DNA of 64,000 nucleotides. Source: CAZUXY01 sp964624235 (lineage in GTDB: Bacteria; Spirochaetota; UBA4802; UBA5368). The DNA lies in NCBI GenBank assembly GCA_964624235.1, contig CAZUXY010000002.1, forward strand, positions 1-64,000, given 5' to 3'. Numbering within the stretch: position 1 is the stretch's first letter; each line of letters opens with the position of its first letter. Under the pieces are notes generated by a model. It searched no databases. It saw only the letters and a program-made list of their open reading frames with translations, and was not told where the DNA came from. The position numbers were made by a program, and so were the translations under genes. Shown here one piece after another: positions 34,612 to 41,827 of this stretch.

Positions 34612-35325
34612 ATGAAGGATTCCTACGCGGAATTGGGGGCGAGACTATCCAGAGGCACGGCCAGGGCCTCGCGTGAAATCGAAAAGTGCATCACACTTCT
34701 GCGCCGCTATAAGTACTCCCTTATGAAAGACCTGTACGGTAACAAGTACGGCAAAGGGGGCAACAAGGTCCAGACCTTAGCCATGAAGGATATTTTACGA
34801 AAGCCCGGTAACGTAGTGGAGGGAAAGGTCCGTGGGGTCGCCGCTTCGGGTGCGGCGGACCTGGTCCCTGTGGTAACCGGCGCCGCGGTTCGGGATCTGC
34901 GGTTTCGGCCAGAGCACTGCAGATCGGTGGACCGGGATACGGCGAGACAATACGACGCCCTGAGGGTCGGCGGGGGGGATATCGTCATGGTGAAAAAGGG
35001 TGACGCCGCATGCCGGTGCGCCATTATCCCGGTTTTTCACCCTGGGGTCCTGGTGGGCCGTGAATGCCTGGGTCTCATGATAGATCCCTCGGCATGCAAC
35101 CCCTTTTATCTGAACAACATGCTGCATCACTGGCTGCACACCGGTTATCTGCGGCAAAGAATCGCACCGAAGGGGACTGTGAAAGCGGATCTTCTGCTCT
35201 CACTGCCCGTTGTCCTCCCCACCCAGAAAGAGCAGCAGCGGGTGGCCGATCTGCTGCTTTCAGTCTCGGCGCGCATCGTTGACGCCGAAGAAGCGGAACG
35301 GATGATTTCCCGGGCCGCGGGATGA
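34612..35325 (+). CDS. Orphan half-size type I restriction specificity (HsdS)-like protein
   Basis: A 237-residue protein arranged as helix - target-recognition domain - helix. The N-terminal helix (REIEKCITLLRRYKYSLMKDLYG) resembles the conserved spacer helix of HsdS (IxLLxxYKxxL), the middle (about 55-200) looks like one TRD (GGGDIVMVKKGDA, NNMLHHWLHTGYLRQ), and the end (LLLSLPVVLPTQKEQQRVADLLLSVSARI) matches the post-TRD LPPLxEQQRIA motif. Normal HsdS has two TRDs. No hsdM or hsdR is present nearby. It may dimerise to recognise a palindromic site. Confidence 0.7.
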   Translation: MKDSYAELGARLSRGTARASREIEKCITLLRRYKYSLMKDLYGNKYGKGGNKVQTLAMKDILRKPGNVVEGKVRGVAASGAADLVPVVTGAAVRDLRFRPEHCRSVDRDTARQYDALRVGGGDIVMVKKGDAACRCAIIPVFHPGVLVGRECLGLMIDPSACNPFYLNNMLHHWLHTGYLRQRIAPKGTVKADLLLSLPVVLPTQKEQQRVADLLLSVSARIVDAEEAERMISRAAG

Positions 35326-35486
35326 CTGTTAAATGGAGGAGAAGATATTAAATGATGACTATTCATGAAATGAAATGTATTTCACTTAATACAACGGCAG
35401 TGTAACGAAATAATGAAAAATTGATAGACAGAACTACGCCGGTGTTTCCATATTTCCTGCTTGAAAATCCTCTTTAGGTGGGCGAT

Positions 35487-38400
35487 ATGCATACCCTTGG
35501 TATTAATATAGGTTCATCCAATGTTAAAGCGGTACTCCTCGATGTGGACGCCATCCAGTGGAGCGAGGTGGTTCCACATGAAGGGAATTTCATCGAGGCG
35601 TTAAAAAAGATACTTTCGGCAAAGGATCTACCAGGTACAATTTGCGCGCTTGCGACGGGTACCGAGGGGCGGCACCTCCTCAACCTCCCTTCGGTAATTG
35701 AACCGCTCTGCATCGAAGAGGCCATGAGGAGCATGGACGGCAATGTCGATGCGGTCGTCTCGATGGGGGGCGAGGACCTGGTGGTCTACACCGTGGACCG
35801 GGACAACAGGATTATTACGAGTTTTTCCGGCAACAAATGCGCCTCGGGAACCGGCGAGTTTTTCAGGCAGCAGCTGGGGCGGATGGATATGTCGCTTGAA
35901 GATGTCGACCGCATTCCCGCGGATTCCCGTGTACTGAAGCTTTCCACCCGCTGTTCCGTTTTCATGAAAAGCGATTGCACCCACCGGCTGAACAAGGGAG
36001 AGGCCACCAGGGGAGACATAGTGCTTTCCCTCTGCAACGTCATGGCGATCAAGGTTTCGGACTTTCTGACGAAGGCCAGGATTACCGAGGGGCGCATAGC
36101 GCTTACCGGCGGTGTGACTAGAAATCCGCACCTTCTGGGCCTGCTGAGGGAGAAAATGCCCCGCCTGGATATACTGGTGCCGGTACAGGCCCCGTTTTTT
36201 GAAGCCTACGGCGCCGCCCTCCTGGCCCGCAGTTCGGGAAAACCGCTGCCCTCTCTCAACCATATCGCGCGGCCTCACAGTATTAAGTTTGACCGGTTTA
36301 AAAACCTTAACGCCGCCGCCGGGAGGGTGAAGTTTCTTCCTTCGAAAAAAGGAAAAGTTAAACCGGGCCGGGAGTACCTCCTTGGGGTGGACGGAGGGTC
36401 CACCACCACCAAAGCGTGCCTGGTCGACATGGAGACCTCTGAAATCACCGCGTCATTTTACGGCCGCACCCACGGCGATCCGGTAGGGTCTCTGAAGAAA
36501 TGCCTCGAAGAAATGAAAGCGCAGATACGCGACGATATCGGCGACGCGGAGATCGTTATATCCCAGGCGGCGACCACCGGGTCATCGCGGGAGATCCTGG
36601 GGGTTTTTCTTGAAACGCCCGCGGTGTACAACGAAATCATCGCCCATTCCGTCGGCACCACCTTTTACCAGGGCAACGTGGATACGATTTTCGAGATAGG
36701 CGGCCAGGACGCGAAATACGTACTGCTCAAGAACCGTGTCCCCATCGACTATGCGATGAACGAGGCCTGTTCGGCCGGCACCGGGTCCTTTCTCGAGGAA
36801 TCCTGCCGCGGGGATCTCAACATCGAACATGCGTGGGAGATCGGCGATATAGCCCTCAAAGCCATGGAGCCCCTGAAGTTCGGCGAGCATTGCTCGGCCT
36901 TTATAAATTCGGACATACGCAAGGCCGTCCAGCAGGGGGCCTCCCGTGAGGACATCACCGCCGGGCTGGTTACCTCCATAGTATCGAATTACCTCAACCG
37001 TGTGGTGGGAAACCGCACCATCGGGAGCCATATAGTGCTTCAGGGGGGAGTGGCGCTCAACCGGGCGCTGCCGCTGGCATTTTCCCTTCTGCTGAACAAA
37101 GACATCATCGTTCCGCCAGACCCCGAGCTCATGGGTTGTTTCGGAGTGGCCCTGCTTGTAAGGGAAAAGATGCAGGAGGGGCTGATCGGGAAGAGCTCTT
37201 ATCGATTAGACGGTATTCTCTCCACAGAGATCAGTTACGAGAAGGAATTCACCTGCCGCGGGTGCGATAATTACTGTCCCATCAGGGTCCTCAGGGTGAA
37301 CGAGCACCGTTACATGTTCGGCGGCCGGTGCAATAAATACGCGAACATGCGAAAGAAGAAAAGCATCGATGAATCAGGTATCGCCGATTTCATACAGATA
37401 AGGAACGATCTGCTGTTCGGGGGATGCGTCCCCGATCCGGGAACACTCTCGCTGAAATCAGATCTTAAAATTCTGGTGCCCCGCTGCTTTTCCGTGTACA
37501 GCCTGTGGCCTTTTTATTCGTGGTTTTTTCACGAACTGGGTGTCAGGGCCGAGCTGACGCGGGAGGTTTCTCCAGAGGGAGTGGCCAGGGTTGAGAGCGG
37601 ATACTGTTTTCCCGCCGAGATCGCCCACGGTGCGGTGCAGACCGCCCTGGATGCGGGCTTTGATTATATTTTTCTTCCCCATTTCCGTGACCTGGAAAGC
37701 TACGAGCAGGAGGCGCCCGCTGGTTTCTGCCCCATTACCCAGGCCCTGCCTTATTACATACGGCAGGCGTTTCCCGAGATTGGTCCGGAGAAAATCCTCG
37801 CACCGGTGGTGAGTTTCAAATACGGGAAAGACAAGGCGCTGGAGTCTTTTACCGCCATGGGTAAAACACTGGGTTTCACCGGGGCCGAATCCAGAGCGGC
37901 ATTTGAGAATGCGCTGCGGCGTCAGATAGAATATGAGGAAAAGTCGATGGCGCTGGGCGAGTCGGCCCTGGAGCATGCCCGGAAATCGGGTAAGCCCGTG
38001 ATCGCGGTCCTTGGACGTCCCTACAACGCCTTCACGCAGGACGCGAACATGGGCATCCCCCGGAAGTTCACCTCTAGGGGCTACACCGTGATACCCTTCG
38101 ATATACTGCCTTTCCGGGAAAAGGAGATATTTCCCAACATGTACTGGTATTACGGCCAGCAGAATATGAAGACCGGCGTGCTGCTGAAAAACGAGCCTAA
38201 CGTATTTGTGACTTACATATCCAACTTCTCATGCGCGCCGGATTCTTTCATGCTCCATTATCTGAAATGGATCATGGGTACCAAACCCTTCCTTATACTG
38301 GAAATGGATTCACATACCGCCGACGCGGGCGTCGATACGAGAGTGGAGGCCTTTCTGGACATCATTGACGGATTTCGCGCAAGGTACGAGGAACTCGGCG

Positions 38401-39794
38401 GGGAACGGTACGACAACGGTCTCAGGTTTATGGTCGGCGACGATCTATATGTGGTGAACCATGCAACCGGGGAGCGGATTCCCGTGCGGCACAATCCCAG
38501 CGTGAAACTCCTGCTGGCTAATATGGGCCGCCTGGGCGCGGAGCTCCTGGCGGCTTCACTGCGCTCGGCCGGCATCAGCACCGTCGCGATGCCGCTCGCC
38601 GACGCGGCTACGGTCCAGATGGCAAGGAACTATGCATCGGGAAAGGAATGCCTCCCCTCGCACCTGGTGTTGGGGAGCGCCCTGCGGTACTTCGCCTCGG
38701 ACAATTACCGCAAAGACGAACTGTACCTGCTCTTCGTCCCCTCCACCACCGGGCCGTGCCGCACGGGACAGTACTTCGTTTTTTTCGAGAACCTGTTCCG
38801 CGACCTGCGGCTGGAAAACGTCGTGGTGGTCACCCTGAATTCGGACAACTCGTACAATGAACTGGGCCCGGTTTTCTCGAAACATGCCTGGTGGGGTTTA
38901 TGCATCAGCGATTACATGAAAGACGTCGAGACGGTGCTGAGAGCCTGCGCCGCCGACCCGGTTAAGGCCATGGCGCGCTATGACGAACTCTGGCACGAAC
39001 TGGTCGCCGTGGCCGAAAAGGACGTTACCGGCGTATTGCCGGCGCTGAAGCGAATTGCGCGTGAAATAGCAAAGATCCCCCTGAAACGGCGTCCCGGGGA
39101 ATGTCCTAAAGTACTTATAGTGGGAGAGATTTACGTGCGCCGGGATGATTTCGCCGTAGATGAACTGGTACAGCATTTCAGCGGCAGGGGCATCATCGCC
39201 AAGGTGTCGGGGATAACGGAGTGGATATATTACTGCGATCACACCCGCCGTCACGAACTGGTCAAGAAGCTGCGCCTGCTGCCGTGGTTCCGCAGGGTTT
39301 TTTCGGGCTCGTTCCGGGAGCTGATCGGCTGGCACATTGAGGCCGCCTATAAACACCGGGTCGAGGACCGAATAAAAAGCGCACTGGGCATAACGGGCCT
39401 GCTGCCCGATACCCCCCACAATATGATCCGTATCATGGACAACGCGGAAAAATACTTCGTGACTGACGAGCTGCATTCAGAGATCAGCGTTTCGAGTGGT
39501 GTCGCGGCGACCGCCATGATGAACGGTTACTCAGGGATCGTCAATATCGCCCCCTTCGCCTGTCTCATCGGCAGGGTTATCGAAGGACTGATCACGCCGT
39601 GGGCGAGAAACCGGCGTTATCCCGTTATGTCGGTGGAGATAGACGGGAACCTCTTACCCCCCAATATCGTGAGCAAACTGGAGATCTTCATGCTGAACGT
39701 GCTGCGGTTCAGGGACAATCCCGATATCGGGGAGATGATAGAGACCGGGAGCGGGGAACAGGCCCTGTTGAGCCGCAAGATCATGAAGGAATAA
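35487..39794 (+). CDS. Giant acyl-CoA dehydratase activase (two BadF/BcrA ATPase domains + DUF2229)
   Basis: A 1435-residue protein. Two ASKHA ATPase domains: about 1-255 (GINIGSSNVKA, cluster Cys118 in NKCASGTGEF, Cys156 in TRCSVF) and about 297-560 (GVDGGSTTTKA, DIGGQ-like EIGGQDAKYV, Cys428 in NEACSAGTGSF, Cys469 in GEHCSAFINS). DUF2229 follows (CRGCDNYCPIRV, GGRCNKY), then a C-terminal part with CFPAEIAHG, GRPYNAF, SCAPDS and SGKECLPSHL resembling dehydratase subunits. ATG 35487 is preferred to GTG 35478 because AGGTGG lies six bases before it. Likely a self-contained low-potential electron donor and reductase-like enzyme; substrate unknown. Confidence 0.87.
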   Translation: MHTLGINIGSSNVKAVLLDVDAIQWSEVVPHEGNFIEALKKILSAKDLPGTICALATGTEGRHLLNLPSVIEPLCIEEAMRSMDGNVDAVVSMGGEDLVVYTVDRDNRIITSFSGNKCASGTGEFFRQQLGRMDMSLEDVDRIPADSRVLKLSTRCSVFMKSDCTHRLNKGEATRGDIVLSLCNVMAIKVSDFLTKARITEGRIALTGGVTRNPHLLGLLREKMPRLDILVPVQAPFFEAYGAALLARSSGKPLPSLNHIARPHSIKFDRFKNLNAAAGRVKFLPSKKGKVKPGREYLLGVDGGSTTTKACLVDMETSEITASFYGRTHGDPVGSLKKCLEEMKAQIRDDIGDAEIVISQAATTGSSREILGVFLETPAVYNEIIAHSVGTTFYQGNVDTIFEIGGQDAKYVLLKNRVPIDYAMNEACSAGTGSFLEESCRGDLNIEHAWEIGDIALKAMEPLKFGEHCSAFINSDIRKAVQQGASREDITAGLVTSIVSNYLNRVVGNRTIGSHIVLQGGVALNRALPLAFSLLLNKDIIVPPDPELMGCFGVALLVREKMQEGLIGKSSYRLDGILSTEISYEKEFTCRGCDNYCPIRVLRVNEHRYMFGGRCNKYANMRKKKSIDESGIADFIQIRNDLLFGGCVPDPGTLSLKSDLKILVPRCFSVYSLWPFYSWFFHELGVRAELTREVSPEGVARVESGYCFPAEIAHGAVQTALDAGFDYIFLPHFRDLESYEQEAPAGFCPITQALPYYIRQAFPEIGPEKILAPVVSFKYGKDKALESFTAMGKTLGFTGAESRAAFENALRRQIEYEEKSMALGESALEHARKSGKPVIAVLGRPYNAFTQDANMGIPRKFTSRGYTVIPFDILPFREKEIFPNMYWYYGQQNMKTGVLLKNEPNVFVTYISNFSCAPDSFMLHYLKWIMGTKPFLILEMDSHTADAGVDTRVEAFLDIIDGFRARYEELGGERYDNGLRFMVGDDLYVVNHATGERIPVRHNPSVKLLLANMGRLGAELLAASLRSAGISTVAMPLADAATVQMARNYASGKECLPSHLVLGSALRYFASDNYRKDELYLLFVPSTTGPCRTGQYFVFFENLFRDLRLENVVVVTLNSDNSYNELGPVFSKHAWWGLCISDYMKDVETVLRACAADPVKAMARYDELWHELVAVAEKDVTGVLPALKRIAREIAKIPLKRRPGECPKVLIVGEIYVRRDDFAVDELVQHFSGRGIIAKVSGITEWIYYCDHTRRHELVKKLRLLPWFRRVFSGSFRELIGWHIEAAYKHRVEDRIKSALGITGLLPDTPHNMIRIMDNAEKYFVTDELHSEISVSSGVAATAMMNGYSGIVNIAPFACLIGRVIEGLITPWARNRRYPVMSVEIDGNLLPPNIVSKLEIFMLNVLRFRDNPDIGEMIETGSGEQALLSRKIMKE

Positions 39795-39831
39795 GGACGG
39801 TTCCGGCACTCCCGGCACTGCGGCGGAAGGA

Positions 39832-41367
39832 TTATTTCTTCCCCTTTTTACCGTAGTCTTCCCTCAGCTTGTATTTGAGCACTTTGCCTGAAACATTGCG
39901 TGGAAGGGCGGATACGGTTTCAAGAAGCCTCGGTATCTTGTAATCGGCGATCCTGGTTTTAAGGAACGTCTTCAGTTCATCCAGGGTAATGGTCTCACCC
40001 TGCTTGGGCGCCACCACCGCCATTACGGTTTCGCCCCAGCTCGGGTGCGGCACGCCGATGATGGAGGCCTCCTGTACCTTCGGGTGTTCATAGATGGCGT
40101 CCTCCACTTCCTTGCTGTAGACGTTCTCACCCCCGGTTATGATCATGTCTTTCTTGCGGTCCACCAGAGTGATATAACCCTCATCGTCCATGACCCCCAG
40201 GTCGCCCGAATAGACCCACCCGTCGCGGATGGCTTCGGCGGTGGCCTCCGGGTTCTTGTAATAACCTTTCATGATGGTGTCGCCCCTGACACAGAGTTCG
40301 CCTATCACACCGGCTTCGGTGATGGTGTTTCCCTTTTCATCGGCGATGCGGCTTTCCATGTTGACGACGTATTTACCGCCGGCGCCGGCTTTTCGTATCT
40401 GGTCTTCGGGCAGCAGCGCTATGCCGCCGGGCCCGCCCTCGGTGAAGCCGCAGAGGCAGAAGAAACTCTCGGTCTTGAACTTCTGTATCATCTGGCGCAC
40501 CGATTCGGCCGCCATGGGGGCGGCCCCGTAGCCGTAAAAACGTACGGAGGAGAGATCGTACTTGTCGAAGTCGGGGACCAGCATCATGAAGCTGTACATT
40601 ACCGGAGCGCCGAAAAACTGGGTGATCTTCTCGTTCTGGATCAGTGAGAGGATTTTATCGGGGATGAAGTCCTTTACCACGACATGGGTACACCCCAGAT
40701 ACGTACCCGGGTTGAGATAAAGGTTCAACTCGGCCGAATGAAAGAGCGGCGCCGCGTGCAGAACCCGGTCACTGGGATTGAGCCCTACAAGGCTCGATAC
40801 CGTAGTGGTCAGCACTATCTGGTTGTGATGGGTGAGGACTGCCCCCTTCGGTCTGCCGGTAGTGCCCGAGGTGTAGATTATTTCGCTTTCATCAAATTCG
40901 CCGATCTCGATCCCGGGCTCGTCTTTCTTACCTGATGTCATGATGCCGGACAGGGTTTCGAACTCCTTGAAGGCGGCAGTTCCCGCGGAAATGAACTTTT
41001 TTATGTTTTTCAGACGGGGTTTCATTTCACGAACCGCCGGCTCAAACAGGTCATCGAAGATCAGTACCCTGGCATCGCAGTGGTTGAAGATGTATTCCGC
41101 TTCGGGCGGCGCCAGCCTGAAGTTCACCGGTACAGCGACACAGCCTGCCTTTACCGTGCCGTAGAATGCGAACACGAACATATCGGAATTGAACATCCAC
41201 ATTGCGACTTTGTCCCCTTTCTTGAGACCCAGTTTCAACAGTTCATTGGATACGGTATTGACCCGTTCGTTCACCTCCTTCCAGCGATATCGCCTGTCTT
41301 CGTAGACAAGCGCCTCTTTTTCGGGAATCATACGGGAGTTGCGCGCGACCAGTTCGCCTAAATTCAT
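39832..41367 (-). CDS. AMP-dependent acyl-CoA ligase (medium/long-chain)
   Basis: A 511-residue adenylate-forming ligase, shorter than the enzyme at 12.6 kb. P-loop EIIYTSGTTGRPKGAVLTH, hinge GDLGVMDDEGYITLVDRKKDMIITGGENVYSKEVED, and catalytic Lys in ALPRNVSGKVLKYKLRE are all present. The region LCGFTEGGPG replaces the more usual YGxTE. Related proteins activate fatty or aromatic acids. A strong AGGAGG precedes the ATG by six bases. Convergent with the giant activase gene, 37 bases apart, so a functional link is possible but not shown. Confidence 0.9.
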   Translation of the reverse strand: MNLGELVARNSRMIPEKEALVYEDRRYRWKEVNERVNTVSNELLKLGLKKGDKVAMWMFNSDMFVFAFYGTVKAGCVAVPVNFRLAPPEAEYIFNHCDARVLIFDDLFEPAVREMKPRLKNIKKFISAGTAAFKEFETLSGIMTSGKKDEPGIEIGEFDESEIIYTSGTTGRPKGAVLTHHNQIVLTTTVSSLVGLNPSDRVLHAAPLFHSAELNLYLNPGTYLGCTHVVVKDFIPDKILSLIQNEKITQFFGAPVMYSFMMLVPDFDKYDLSSVRFYGYGAAPMAAESVRQMIQKFKTESFFCLCGFTEGGPGGIALLPEDQIRKAGAGGKYVVNMESRIADEKGNTITEAGVIGELCVRGDTIMKGYYKNPEATAEAIRDGWVYSGDLGVMDDEGYITLVDRKKDMIITGGENVYSKEVEDAIYEHPKVQEASIIGVPHPSWGETVMAVVAPKQGETITLDELKTFLKTRIADYKIPRLLETVSALPRNVSGKVLKYKLREDYGKKGKK

Positions 41368-41552
41368 TGAATGACCTCCTGTGTATAGTGGTTTGTAAAC
41401 TTAAATAACGGGTCGCGGTCCCCGGCATAAATAATACAGGCAGGGGGAAAGGGGTGTAAGGACCGGGCGCGGTTTACGCAGGACCTCGGACCGTTGTTCA
41501 GAATGTATGTATTGCAACACAAAATATTTATGTGTTAACATATAATTTTTCA

Positions 41553-41673
41553 AGCATTATTTCATTTTATCGGTCGCAACACCGGCCTTTGTCTTCACGT
41601 CTGCGTGAGCGGGAAGTCATTCTGTTGCGGCTGTGAATTCAAGTGCCCCTTCGGCGGTGCAGGGGTTTTTTTT
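41553..41673 (+). ncRNA. Candidate short structured RNA or attenuated leader
   Basis: A transcript from the TATAAT at 41541-41546 would start near 41553 and end at the terminator by 41673. It could fold with GTCGCAAC (41573-41580) against GTTGCGGC (41624-41631; one G-U pair), enclosing TCACG-TCTG-CGTGA (41595-41608), before the terminator hairpin. It does not match a riboswitch, 6S or SRP RNA I know. The -35 before the TATAAT is poor, so it may not be made. Confidence 0.3.
41646..41673 (+). terminator. Intrinsic terminator before the YdbH-like gene
   Basis: CCCCT (41646-41650) pairs with AGGGG (41661-41665) around a 10-base loop, and eight T follow (41666-41673). It lies 155 bases before the ATG and after no gene, which suggests a leader attenuator or the end of a small RNA. 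Confidence 0.55.
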
Positions 41674-41674
41674 C

Positions 41675-41702
41675 TTGCTATAAAACTTAACCGTTCTATA
41701 CT
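41675..41702 (+). promoter_or_regulatory. Possible promoter for the YdbH-like envelope operon
   Basis: TTGCTA (41675-41680) and TATACT (41697-41702) with a 16-base spacer lie just after the terminator and about 125 bases before the first gene of the 41.8-55.7 kb locus. Both hexamers match consensus at most positions. Confidence 0.45.
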
Positions 41703-41827
41703 AATCGGGAATGATGTAAAACCGAGAAATGTAATGTTTTCCCGGCAATTGCACTACGGCGGGTTAATGATAACCGGTTATCGTCACTTCGCGTAGCCGA
41801 ACATCTTCCGGAGCGGCAAATCCAGAC

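Larger units (their letters stand above)
41368..41827. other. Intergenic region with promoter, structured RNA candidate and terminator
   Basis: About 460 bases between divergent genes. The part from 41500 to 41760 is AT-rich. It carries an inverted repeat AACACA (41516-41521) and TGTGTT (41531-41536), a TATAAT (41541-41546), a region with predicted stems, an intrinsic terminator and a second promoter pair closer to the downstream gene. No protein-coding frame is supported. Confidence 0.5.

Noticed and set aside
41553..41673. Known riboswitch (cyclic-di-GMP, cobalamin, fluoride) or 6S/SRP RNA at the structured region
   Set aside because: None of the conserved cores of these classes could be found; kept only as an unclassified candidate.
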